DNA of 64,000 bases from Epiperipatus broadwayi (Eukaryota > Onychophora > Udeonychophora > Euonychophora > Peripatidae): positions 622,001 to 686,000 of the forward strand of contig JAQFVV010006545.1 of NCBI GenBank assembly GCA_028023455.1, read 5' to 3'. Every line of letters starts with the position of its first letter. Position 1 is the first letter of the stretch. The notes under the pieces were generated by a model, which ran no database searches, was not told the DNA's origin, and saw nothing but the letters and a program-made list of their open reading frames with translations. The position numbers and the translations under genes are program-made. This document shows, piece after piece, positions 23,974-36,360 of the stretch.

Positions 23974-24190
23974 CACGCAAATTTTATTTAAAACAAATTT
24001 TATTTGACAAACTATAATTCAATATCAGTACAAAAACATATACATTACATTATATCTACACTTTCTTTTTACCTTAAATACACGCAAATTTTATTTAAAA
24101 CAACAAATTTTATTTGACAAACTATAATTCAATATCAATACAAAAACATATACATTACATTATATCTACACTTTCTTTTTACCTTAAATA
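23974..24190. repeat. 107-bp tandem duplication
   Basis: CACGCAAATTTTATTTAAAA starts at 23974 and again at 24081. The two units match almost base for base, with one substitution (CAGTAC/CAATAC) and a 3-base CAA insertion in the second. The near-identity points to a recent duplication. Confidence 0.92.
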
Positions 24191-27100
24191 TAGCAAATAC
24201 CAGTTTCTTCCCATTTACAATGCTTTCTCTTCTTATTACTGATATATTTTAGAAAATACATAATCGATTTCTGCCCTAATTAAATTCAATAATTTTAGTA
24301 AACAAATTTAAAGTTAATATTCCCTCGCAAATTTCTGGATCTTATCCTATCATCCCGATTAAATATTCTTTTGCCCTAATCTTTACAACAGAGATATCTT
24401 AACAATAGTAAGATTAAGTCATTGCAAATAAATTGGCATTAAGACCAACCATCATCATAGTGCACCCACTATATGTTCTTATAACATAATATTTTAACAA
24501 TATTACCTTTCCAGCGAAGTTCTCAGCTGGCCATGTAAATATTTATTAAATAAATTTATATATGCATTGCTCATGCCCAATCATTCGTAAGTTTTATTTA
24601 ACCCTTAACAGTTATTAACTTAATTATTTTGGCTCGTATGCTAAATCAAATCTACAAAAACGATATTCAAATACACCAATTGCACATACGTTATCTGCAT
24701 TCATTCAGACATTAAATTGAGTTTGCAACCTGGTATACAATACTTATAATAATGCTTATCATGGCTATCCTGTCATACACATGTAAGGAATATCAAATAT
24801 TAATATGAGGCAGGCAGTGATCCGAATAAGAGAGAACCTTTTCACTAAGGTTGAGATGTGCTAAGATTTTTATCGCTAGTCATATAAAAACAGGAATACC
24901 AAATACCTCTGGCCATCAAAATAAGAAACCTTCTTACGGTGTAGAGAATACTCAAGTGGGAAAATTCTTCCATTGGGTTCAAATACTTTATGAATATAGC
25001 ATATATCTCAGTGAGTTAAACTTCACTGAATTTGTGGAGATCTTTGTCTATCCGCACACATACAGGTCAAAACATCAAATTATACAAGTAAAACTTTCAT
25101 AACCTTAATATTCTTGCAAATTAGTGTACCGGAATATGAGCCCATAAATTTTCCAAGCATAAATCAGCTTGTTTCTGGCCTTAAATTTATGATAACAGTA
25201 ATAATAAGCAATAAGAAATGCGCACAAAATTCTCAAAACTATTTCCATGCACTTTTATAAAAAATAAAAATGATGATGATGATACTCAATAGACAAGCAA
25301 TTCATATATAAGTCTAAGCATTTGATAATAACTTCTGATGCTAATAATAATATCTCTTAATTGTTTTCTTTTTTTTTTTAAATTGAGGAAAAAAATTGTT
25401 TGTAAAGCATTTTAAATAAGGCATATCAGTTCTACCCCCAAAATGACCATAATAGCAAAAGCACTTCAATAAACATATATAAAATCATCTGAAATCAATT
25501 TCTACCCACAAAATAATACAATGGTAATTATCATATGAATTAAGTTTAAAATAGATGATATACACGATATACTACAAAGAAAAAAATTTGTCTTTTTTTT
25601 ATATTAAATGTCCTACACACACATTTTTTTTAAATTTACAGATCTCAAATGTCCTACACATATAAAGAGCGAATAATAATAAAAAATATATATACTTATA
25701 CAAGTCCTTTAGCGGTCCTTTCAGGCTCCTGATTTTTACTTCTCCCTTTTTTTTCCTTGACTAGTTTATGAGAGCAAATAAGTCCTTGTTGTAATAAGTT
25801 CTTTTGATAGAGTTTGGTTCCTTTTCTCTCATATATACTGTTTTTATTTTGCTGAATGTGTTCCTCATTTCCAACTCTATGTAGATTACCTTTAAACTTT
25901 GTAATTTTCTGCAGGTTTCAGTTAAACAGCCTTCATTTAACTTTTTCACAATATCAGTCTGTTTTTGATTGTCCTTTTTTAATTTTAATTTCATTTTGTA
26001 GATTTAAATTGATTTACATATGCATCAAACTTTTGAGTTTTAAATTTTACTATTTGCATATATATAAACAATATTAAACTCAAAATGTAACTTCTGTGGT
26101 TTAAATTTTTATCACCATCTGTTGAATAGCTGACTTCTGGAGCTTTAAAATGTGAGTGCCCACTTAAAATTTACTCACTATACATTGTTATATTTAGCCA
26201 AATTATTCTGAAAAGACAAAAGTACAATAAAAATGATTTTCAATTTTATAACACAGATTTCTTTAAGTCAATGAAGAAAAACTGCTACAGATATGTTTTA
26301 AAAATACAAGCCCCTTTTTTTCTATTAACACAGCTTTTATAGAGACATCCATCTGTTTTTTTTATCTTTATAATTAATTGACATGTCCCCCCTTCTCAAT
26401 TAAATTTAACCTTTTGCCCCTTCAGAAAAATCAGGCACAAATTCCATTTCAAACAGACACGATTAATTTTACAATCTAACAATTAATTGCCAATTAATTT
26501 TTGACACTCTGACAGACCAGACTGACCATTAATCATTAATGGTCTAAATTAATAGCCCACTTAAATTCCTTGGCAAGATATGTGTCTTTTAAGGAATGAT
26601 AATTAACTGAGTAATATAATACTTGAACCCATACTAGAAGTAATCTCACTTTTTCCCTTTAATGGTGAAACCAGATATATATTACAGCTGTTTCAAACTC
26701 AGACTTTAAATTAAATTTAGCTGCTAATCTTAAACTTATTAAAAATGATTTTAATTTTTTATTTAAAATTGCTTTACAAAATGTAAGAAATGATTATTAA
26801 TTGTAAATTGTACCATCAAGATTTACAATTCTATTATCTACACACACATCGCAGGTATATAATTTTTTTAATTGACCAATTTACTGCCTTAATCTATAAT
26901 TATAATCTTTAATTATTATAACTATATTATTATTATTATTTTTTACTTTCATGAATTATTTATTTCCAACCTAGCATAAAATAATGACTATTCATCATCA
27001 CTATCTTAATGTAGTTTTTTAATAGTCACACACCTCCTTTTTCCCCAGTCAACCTATCAACAAATATACACATTTTGCTTTTCTAATATTTTCTTAATAT

Positions 27101-27482
27101 TAATTTAACCCATAAATTACAATAAAATAATCCTCTGGCTATAAATACATTAACAATAAATTTTTAGATTGCTTACTAGTTGAACATATGCAATACCTTA
27201 TAAATATGGGTTCAAACTTGGTCTTGGCTAAAATGTTCTTATTACAGAAAAAAATACATATATTATGAGGAAAATTTGGATAGAACCTTCTTTGCATATT
27301 TAACCTAAAAAGATGGAGCCTTGGCCAAATCCAAGGGCTACAATATATATATTGCAAGGAAATCAAGTCACATATCATGTGACTTCATTTAAAACACTTG
27401 TATTACAAATGTTATATAATGAGCATGCCAATAACTCTTAACAGGCTTTTCAGAATATCCCTAGTTTTTTAAGAGCACACTC

Positions 27483-27527
<45 letters not shown>

Positions 27528-29738
27528 ATACAAAGCATAATACAAAAAGCTAGCAAAGCATTATTCTATCATAAATCTATAATTGCTTTGTTCTATTACT
27601 GTTATTCATTTCTTACATAAATTACAGAAAAATCTTTAAATGTTTATAAGTGTCACTTAGAGCAACTAAAGTAAATAATATGAAAATAATCAAGTCCAAG
27701 CAGTCAATTTCATGACTGTAAAAATCAATATAATATAAATAATCTCTGTATGAGTAGTTTTAATTGTATAATAATTAATAAAGTGCTAAATTATTCACTT
27801 ACTGTCATATCAATGTACTGTCATATATTATTATATTTATAAATACATGGTGAGCCCATTTAAATTTCCAATTCTCATAAAAATAAGACTTCTTAAAATT
27901 ATTCAATGTTCAAACTCTGCAGGTGATAGAACAGCTGTATTAAATATGCTAATATTTTAATTTCATATGATAAAATTAATTTGTTTATTTTATTAGGCTT
28001 GTAGGTAAGCAACCAAGTAATGAATGTGTAATTACTCATTAATATGGATTATTATAATATGTAAGAACTGCCTCACCAAACTATTCATTTATTATTTTAT
28101 CATCCTTGCTTTTGTTGTTTGATTAAGCTTTTTGCATACGTAAAATAAGGTAATTTGTATTCATATGTTCCAGTTCTTATAAAAATTTATGATCTAATAA
28201 CTAATCTTAATACCGGTGCTAAAAGCTAAATCTAATAATAGAGAGCTGTATATTGATATAACTGTGATTAGATAGTTTATCAATTCAGTATTTACTTTTT
28301 ATTAGTACTGTATTAATTAGTATTTATATATTTTATATATGGTAGTTTAAGCATACGTTTATTAAAATGAATAGAAGTTACCTTATGAAATTTAATTGTT
28401 AACTATATTGAGTGGAGATTGATAACATCTGGGTGCTTTTGGACATTTTTCTTCATTAAGATCAATTATTGATGACCTATCTTTATAAAAACAAGAAAAT
28501 GCAAATATAAATCAGTTCATTTTATTTTTCAAAAAAATTAAATTTAATAACAAACAAAAATACATTAATAAAACAATAGAAATATATTATCTCATTAAAA
28601 GCCTGAAGGCCAAAGGCCTCTCATATCATTATATAGGAAACTCATAAAAGAAAATGTTATTAATAATGTTAACAATATTTTTAATTTTGTTTATTTTTTC
28701 TTTATGACTAAGTTAAAAAAAAGATTGAATGCTTAGGGATTATTTATGAATCATATAACCTAAAAAAGAAAAGCATAATCTTACTTAAAAAATCTCAGCT
28801 ACTTAAAAAGTTTAGAATTCGCCTGAACATAATGAAATACTTTAATTGTAGTACTGAGCCTCTTATCTTAACAATATGCATATGATCTCATGATATGTTT
28901 TAATATGTTTTAAGTTGTGAAGGTTGTCTAACGTCAAGTTAATTTAATATAAAATTTGTATTAATTTTAATATAATTTTCCCACTAATTTTGTTAGCATA
29001 TATTAGTTTATATATTTCAATAATATATAAAGTAATACAATTACGTGAGCAATACTAGCTTTATTATTTAATTAATATATAATTAGGGTGCAATTGCAAA
29101 GGTACTATTTACTATATATTATCCTGGTTTCAAAACAGGCTAAAGTTCTCCTGTTTAACGAGGTTAATTTACACTTCTTTGAATCAATAATTTCACTATC
29201 TGTAGTCAAGTTGCAAACTTTAGTGTGTATATAACATATTAGACAATAGATAAAAATAAATTCCCACCTTCATTATTAATTAGATATTGCCTTGATAACA
29301 GATTGAATAGTTGATTATTATTGATATCGTTTATGTGCTCACTGCTTTCACGTAAATATACATATTATTAATTCAAATGCTTTATTTGATAAATGATGTT
29401 TTTTTTGTTATTATTTGATAGTAAACACTGTGCATATGATTAAAAAACTATTTTAACTTAAACTTATCAAATGCCTGAAAGAACAATTGGTCTGTTTTGT
29501 TTTTTATTGATATATCTAAGCTGATTAAAAACTTTGCTATCAAATACATATTTTGGTAATTAAATAGATTTATAAAACAAATTAAAATTTAATTAAAATT
29601 CATTTGAGATCACAAAGGATCTTTTTCAGTGCTTTATATATCCATTTTTAAATTTGATATTTTACTAAAATATTACAGAAGTTTCCATTTATATTTTGTA
29701 TTATTTTCTACTGTTTAATTTATGATATCTATATGTAA
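24191..29738. other. AT-rich non-coding stretch
   Basis: No gene recognised. A Lys-rich minus-strand open frame at 25994-25761 (77 codons, beginning MKLKLKKDNQKQTD) has coding-like amino acid variety but no domain I know. Plus-strand 24851-25102 and minus-strand 27378-27139 are likewise unassigned. A perfect 9-bp inverted pair (ATTGTAAAT/ATTTACAAT) lies at about 26797-26830. Confidence 0.4.
27489..27522. repeat. (AT)n microsatellite
   Basis: Uninterrupted AT dinucleotides, about 17 units, in AT-rich DNA. Confidence 0.9.
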
Positions 29739-30320
29739 TATTTACTGAGGCTATAACCTCAAGAATATGCATGTAAAATACAATAGTAGGGACCTCTACA
29801 GGTGTTTAACCACAAAATTTATATGATTAATTTTAAATGTTCATGCTTTCTTTCCAAAATGCTTCAAATTTTCTATATAAATGAATTTAAATAAAGAAGA
29901 TAAAACGCCTTGTTCTTCTCTTTTAAAAAGTTTTAGCTTGCAATTTGGATTGAAAATATTTCATTTGCTTAATAAACTAGTGTAGGAGTATTACTCTAGT
30001 ATATTATATAATTTTAATTGCTGGGAAAAGTTTATATTTATATATTTCATTATTTGATTTGATATTGACATCAGTAAATGACAGTTGTAAATTGAAAAAT
30101 TTCACAAATGTCAGTTAAAATAATGAAAAGCAATTTGAAATATAACTTTAAAAAAGTAATATGATCAATTTAGGATCTTCACACTTTTTTTTCAAGGTGC
30201 TTCAGACTTGCCTATATAATAAATTTAGGTAAAAGAGATGACAGTCCATTGTTTTCTCTTAAAAAGTTTTACCTTGTGCTATGGATTGGCAGTATTTTAT
30301 TTACTTAATAAACCTTTGTT
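29739..30320 (+). repeat. Two diverged F1-family copies in tandem
   Basis: Copies at about 29745-29985 and 30070-30320 share TTC.AAATGCTTCA, a TATATAA segment, TTTTCTCTTAAAAAGTTTTA, and then TGGATTG...ATTT.CTTAATAAAC. Both match the F1 core and tail order seen near 16 and 54.5 kb but are more decayed. No ORF. Confidence 0.5.

Positions 30321-30322
<2 letters not shown>

Positions 30323-30401
<79 letters not shown>
30323..30401. repeat. (AT)n microsatellite, about 39 units
   Basis: Pure AT dinucleotides directly after the F1 tail word CTTAATAAACC, so the array may have grown from the repeat's 3' tail. Self-complementary, so it can form a cruciform. Confidence 0.95.
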
Positions 30402-30405
<4 letters not shown>

Positions 30406-31583
30406 TGATATTTAATTTAATGGTTATTAAAATGAGTAGCAATAAACTGTAAGTTGTATTGTAAGCTTATTTGAGTGAGCTGAATGAACATCTAAGCTGA
30501 TTTACATTTTACATATACTTGTAATAGATTTGTTTATACATCTTTATAAAAACTTAGAAATGAATAAAAATTAAGTTATTATTGTTTATTAGAAAACCAC
30601 TCTGATACTTGAGAACATCACATTTATAAATATATTATTGCTCTTAATTTAGTGGTTTCTTTTTGATTATATATATAGTATGATGCTTTTTTATCTGATT
30701 GCTCTGTTATAGCTTGTCAGATACTTGTGTCAGCTAATTCATTGAAATTTTGTTTTCTTTTTTAAATAGCATGAAAATTATAAGCATGACATCAACAGAA
30801 ATCCTGGAATTTATTGCTTCTTAAAAATCTCTTTGAAATGGCATATCTTGAGTTGAAATCAGATAAAATTTGAATTTTTTATTAATATTTTTAGTAATAG
30901 ATTTATTTACTTTTTTTCCTTTCTACTGAGTTTACTATATTTGCATGGAGAAAACAAAGGCAGATTTTTTTAATTGGCCAAAGTCAGTAATGAAATGAAT
31001 TAAAAATATTCAGATAATTTGCATTTTAAGGCCTTCAACATAATAAAAATGTAATCACCGAATATCGACCATAAGAATTCAATTTTAATTTTTTGAATAA
31101 TATTTTAAATTTTTTAAAAATCATTTGATAAATGTTATAATTTATTAAAGTGTTTTGCATTTGTATTGATGTATCTGTGTATTGTATAAATTATATAATA
31201 TTAAATCATTGTACTCTTTATTATACAGTATATAAATTTGTATGCTATACATATATTGTTTTATATATGATGAAAGCACTGATAAAGAAATCTTTTCTCA
31301 GTTACCTACTATTTATATATGAGATCTACTTTATAAATGTATGAAATACAGATCGAAGAAATTGTCTAATAAATAAAATTTATATAATGATGTATTCCTT
31401 CATTCATTGACTTTGTATTTAATAAAAAATCTGTTTCTCTTTACTTCCTAAAAGAAAAATATTTAATTATTTCTATTATAGTGATTTGTTTCAAAATAAA
31501 GAACTGTTGAAAAAATTAATTAACTAAAGAGAAATATATCAAATTTATTAAGTGTAAACAGATAATATTGTAATAATGTGAAA
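30402..31583. other. AT-rich non-coding stretch
   Basis: No gene or clear repeat recognised. The open frame at 31150-31344 is a low-complexity Tyr/Ile/Cys stretch and is not taken as coding. Confidence 0.4.
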
Positions 31584-31906
31584 GCTAAAAACTTCAACAG
31601 ATATGCCTTACCCATGCTTATGTGACAGCCAATAAGATGAAATAATGACATCAGATTTCACATTGTTTATTTATATATAATATTTAGTGAAATAAATGTG
31701 AAGGTATTTAAGCTTCACACTCTTAGTTCAAAATGCTTGAGTCTGGCTTATTTATATATAAATTGAGGCATAGATGAAGATGGGTCCATCTTTTTCTTAT
31801 AGTTCTGACTTGTGTTTGAGAATTGAGAAGTCCATGTGATGTCATTATTCCATCGTATTGAATGTCATGTAAGCATGGGTAAGGTGTATTTATTGAAGGT
31901 TTTAAC
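31584..31906. mobile_element. MITE with about 70-bp inverted ends, carrying an F1 core
   Basis: The left end (31584-31655) contains CCTTACCCATGCTTATGTGACA and ATGAAATAATGACATCA. The reverse complement of the right end (31836-31906) contains CCTTACCCATGCTTACATGACA and ATGGAATAATGACATCA. Arms are roughly 80-85% identical. The middle (31665-31840) holds the F1 core (CAAAATGCTTGAGTCTGGC, GAAGATGGGTCC, TGACTTGTGTTTGAGA). No ORF, so non-autonomous. The target duplication is not clear. Confidence 0.7.
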
Positions 31907-33393
31907 TAAAGAGAGTACATTTTCAGCAAGTATTATAAAGCAACTATGCTGACCAATGAAAAAAGCTTCCAGGTGATAAGAACTCTAGATATATTTTCTT
32001 TGAATTTTATTACATCATTTATAAAAGATTTTTTAGGATTCAGTAAAGTACAATGAAATTACAAAAGATGTTATCCACATTTTAGGGTTTAACAAAGTAC
32101 AATGAAATTACAAATGGTGTTATCCACATTCTGTGATTAAGTTAATGTATTCATATTTTTTATAATTACATTGCAAATGTAATTTGATTTTTAGTTTAAA
32201 GCAAATTAATAATTAATAATTGAAATATTCTATTTTATATTAGAACAAATATGTGTGAAAGAAATTATTATATACATGTTTAACATCAAATCATTAATAT
32301 GTTGTTAAAATAGAATATTTATTGTTGAATTAATGATTGAAAAAAAATTGTATTATTAGACAGGCATGCATATTAGGGGCTACCCAAAAATAACTGGAAT
32401 TTTGTGATAAAAACTTATGTATTCAATTTTACAAGGGAATACTAAGAAGTAATCAGAATTTTATAATAAAAAATTGTTTATTTATTTATAAGTATTATAA
32501 ATTTATATATCTTTTCCATTTAATACAATACAACACTGTAAATGTGTTTTTCATATTTCAAAATAGATGAAGCTTTTTAATGCCTGCATCATATTTTTTT
32601 CATAACTTCTAAGTCATCATAAAAAAGAGGCATTTTTTTCATTTGATGAAATAAAAAAAAGTCACATGGTTAGAAATCAAGTGAATATGACTGATAGATA
32701 AGCTGAGTCTTATTGAATAACATAGCAGTACAATAACAATATTCTTTAGTCAAGATTACAATGCCAATTTCTTTTAATACTTTATCCCTAAAAATAATGT
32801 AAATAAATCTGGAGAGATGTCAGTTCCAGTCATCTTGGGTCTTGTTTAATACATTTTATTGCAGTTACTATATTACATCAAACAATTGGCAAATCATTCA
32901 GTAGTAAATGTGCATTCCAGGAATAAATACTGTACCAGCAGTAGAATGGTTTGTCAATCTTTACATAGTATGACAATTGTACTAAAAATATATTAATCAC
33001 AATGATTATAGCTGATAGCTCTTCAAATTTATTTCTATCTGATTAAATGTAAATAATCTATTTGTTAAATAAATAACATTTTCTTTATTAATCCATCAAA
33101 TTATATATTTTAATTTGTCTCCTTTTGGTAGAAGTATATTAATTTTTTATTTCAAAATTTTACCTAAATAAACGGACAAAGAGTTTCCCACATAAATAAA
33201 AGCATTTTCGATATTAAAAATATAAAAAAACTTACTGTAACATGTTTTTATTTTTTAAATAAAATAAGTAGTGAAATGTCCAATTTTCATCACAATTAAA
33301 TATACTCTGGGAATTATTCATTTTTAATAATAACATATATATATTAATAATATTACAAATCTCGATGTTTGTATTTCTTCAAAATAATATACT
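31907..33393. other. AT-rich non-coding stretch
   Basis: No gene recognised. Contains the 50-bp tandem duplication at 32044-32130. AACTGGAATTTTGTGATAAAAACTT (about 32392) recurs diverged as AATCAGAATTTTATAATAAAAAATT (about 32452). Confidence 0.4.
32044..32130. repeat. 50-bp period tandem duplication
   Basis: AAAGTACAATGAAATTACAA...GTTATCCACATT occurs at 32044-32080 and 32094-32130 with three differences. Confidence 0.85.
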
Positions 33394-33901
33394 TAAATTT
33401 ATAAATAAATATTAAAAAATACAGTACTTAAAAGTTTATAAAAAATATACCTTTAAAAGTCACTTAGGAGCGCTTTCAATTATCCTTGTAGTTTTTGTCA
33501 ACTAATACTTTTAAAAGGTCAACTTTCCCATAATTCCATGAAGTCAATTTTCCCATAATTCCATGATCTTAACGTTTGATGCCTGCCTATTGATTAAATC
33601 TTGCTTGTATTTATATATTAACATTGATTCCTTAATTTTTTTTTAAATAATAATAAAAGAAAAATTAAGAAAGTGATGTTAATATATAAATATAAGCAAA
33701 ATTTAATCCATAGGCAGGCAGCAAACATTAAGATCACGAAATTATGGGGTTGACATCATGGAATTATGGGAAGGTTGACCTTTTAAAAGTATCAGTTGAC
33801 AAAAACTACAAGGATAGTTAAAAGTGCTCCTAAGTGACGTTTATAGATATATTTTTATAAACTTTTAAGTACAGCATTTTCTAATATTTATTTAGAAATT
33901 T
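33394..33901. mobile_element. Large fold-back element (508 bp, about 245-bp arms)
   Basis: The left arm (33394-33640) reads AAATTTATAAATAAATATT, then CAGTACTTAAAAGTTTATAA, GTCACTTAGGAGCGCTTT, CCTTGTAGTTTTTGTCAACT and GCCTGCCTATTGATTAAAT. The reverse complement of 33655-33901 carries the same words in the same order with scattered changes. Only a short A/T loop near 33640-33655 separates the arms. A 24-bp word (GTCAACTTTCCCATAATTCC) is doubled in both arms. No ORF. A transcript could form a long, nearly perfect dsRNA hairpin. Confidence 0.88.
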
Positions 33902-34769
33902 ACATATATATATATATATTGTAATCCTCTCCCAACACCAATCCTACATCACCTATAAATAAATACCCAGGGTGCCAATTCTATTGATAATAGAATCAAC
34001 TACTAGTCTGACTCTACTTTGAAATACTATTGAGACTCTTAGAATACTATCCAATTATAGCTTGACTCAGTGATGGCTACAGAGTTCCATAATATGTAAA
34101 ATGCAAATAAAATACAGGAGGAAATATTATGAATCAATAAGAGTAAATTATCTACTTGGTTTTGCAGTAAATAAGTAGTTAAAATTGATTAAGTTCCATC
34201 CATTTAAACTAATAAGTTATAGTCCAAGTTAGATCCTCCCATCATCTAAATGCACTAAACACTTTTACTGTAATAATAAGTTCAAATTAAATGAAACAAA
34301 GATATAGTACTAATTAACTTTACTATACAATCAGTTTAAATTATTTGACTAAATTAATATCTACTTGGAAACAATAAGGGTATGTCTCAGGGATTTTACT
34401 ATATAACTTATTTAAAATTGTATACTACATAATAGCTACCAATTACCATCATAAAAGAGAACAACATAAAATTGAGTGTTGTTCTAATGGAACAGTAGTT
34501 AGACAATGACAGGAATAGGGTACCTTTTTATTTCAAATCATTATAAGTACATAAATTTCCCTAGAAGTTCATCAAATAATTAGGCATTTTATATAATGTT
34601 TGGATCAAGAAAATAATATCATATTTAAACATATTCATTATTAAGTTCATGAAATAGTGCAATTATATCATATTGGATATGTAGGTGTGGAAACTAAGAA
34701 TATGAATGCATGTAAAAGAATAACTCTCAACAAAGTTATTTAATAAATAAAACATTTATTATATTATAT
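33902..34769. other. AT-rich non-coding stretch
   Basis: No gene recognised. Starts with a short (TA)n tract. The segment near 33960-34100 is less AT-rich but has no motif I can name. Confidence 0.4.
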
Positions 34770-35130
34770 AGTCAAACAAACATTTTACACCTTTACTTCA
34801 CATGTTGGAGTAATGGAACATTAAACTAAACTTCTTTGTACTTTTGCTTCAAACAGATGCATGTTAGTAGCCACTTCCAGTATTCATTACTGAACAGACT
34901 AGGATTGGAGTAATTAAACATTAAATTATACTTCTTTGTACTTTTATATCAAATATATAAATGTTGTTAGCCAATTCCAATATGTTTTATTAAACATTTA
35001 TTAACAAACTAACATTGGAGTAACTAAACATTAAATTAAACATATTTATACTTTTGCTTCACCTATATACATGTTATCATCTAATTCTAATATTCTGTGT
35101 CAACCAAACTAAGACTGGGATGATTAAACA
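34770..35130. repeat. Minisatellite, 100-110-bp unit, about three copies
   Basis: TTGGAGTAAT.(G/T)AACATTAAA recurs at 34805, 34905 and 35015, with a decayed start (CTGGGATGATTAAACA) at 35115. Each unit continues CTTCTTTGTACTTTTGCTTC, a CATGTT.TTAGCC word and CCAATTCCAATAT-like sequence. A partial unit precedes the first. Units are about 75-80% alike. Confidence 0.8.
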
Positions 35131-36135
35131 ATGCATTATGGACCTAAACATATGACTTAGAGAGGTCACACTATCCTTTATAAAACAATTAAACAATGTT
35201 ATCAACTAGCTACTCTTTCTTTTCCCATTCTTTCTGTTCACTCATTCAAGGTAAGGATGAATCATTCTGAGGATTTGATGATTTAAAATTTAAAATAAAT
35301 TAGTATGAATTGATTTAAAATATTTTCAAAGACTTACAAATCCAGTGATAAATTTCTTCCATCTCTACAGAATCAATAGTAGTTTTGTGTGCTTCTGTAT
35401 TATGCTACCTGATATAATATAATTAACATAGCTATATCCCATCGGTTTGCTTATGAAATTAAGAGACAAACTATCATAATATGGATGATTCCATAGACCA
35501 ACTGATTACTTTAGCACTACTGCTTTAGATGTTTTATAAAAAAAAATAATCCTATTTTTTTTTTATTAGCAAATTACATTACATGTAGCTATGAATATAT
35601 GATGGGAAACATTCTAAATGGACGTATGAGGAACCAAGGAGACCTTTATTCTAATAATCTAAACAACAAAATATAGTGACTCCCTAGCCTTACTCAGGAG
35701 TTCAATATTGGTGTGGACTCAGTCTCATTACTGGAAACAAGGGAAGTACACTGCTTCACTTCATATAACATAATCATCATAATGCACAAATGCTTAATCT
35801 AAAAAATATAATTCACTCATAATAAGTATTTAAATAAACTAAGGGAGAGTTCTCTCAATTCCTGATAATATAATATATATCCTAAATGATTTCTTAACTC
35901 ATAGCTACTTAACACATTTCATTCTAAACATAAAAAAACAATTCATTCTTAGATAAATACCTAATTCTTTCACTTTTGGAATATCACATCATCTGAAACC
36001 GGCTGGAAAATTCAAGTCAAGCAACTATAAATTTAACAATTATATAAATGAATTACACTAAACGGGCACACACACACACATACATAATGGCACACAAAAT
36101 AATTTCAAATTATATTCAATACATAGATAATATAC

Positions 36136-36360
36136 CAAAATTAACTAATAAATCTCTAATTCATGATGAATTATAAATGCAAAAAGCAAAGATAAAACAA
36201 CACTTTTGTGTATTTAACATTAACTAATAAATCGAAATAAAATTTTAATTTATGATGAACTAGAAATCTTTTAAATTTAAATCATAATAATTATTATTAA
36301 ATAGATCTTATAATCTGTGTCAATGCAAAGATAAAATAATACTTTTTATGCATTTACCCC
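36136..36360. repeat. Degenerate two-copy tandem repeat
   Basis: TTAACTAATAAATC, then TAATT(C/T)ATGATGAA(T)TA..AAAT, then GCAAAGATAAAA(C/T)AA.ACTTTT occur twice in the same order (from about 36139 and about 36221). The second copy is interrupted by about 50 bases of A/T-rich sequence. Confidence 0.5.

Noticed and set aside
34770-35130. CRISPR-like array
   Set aside because: The repeats are about 105 bp without unique spacers, units are diverged, and the genome is eukaryotic.
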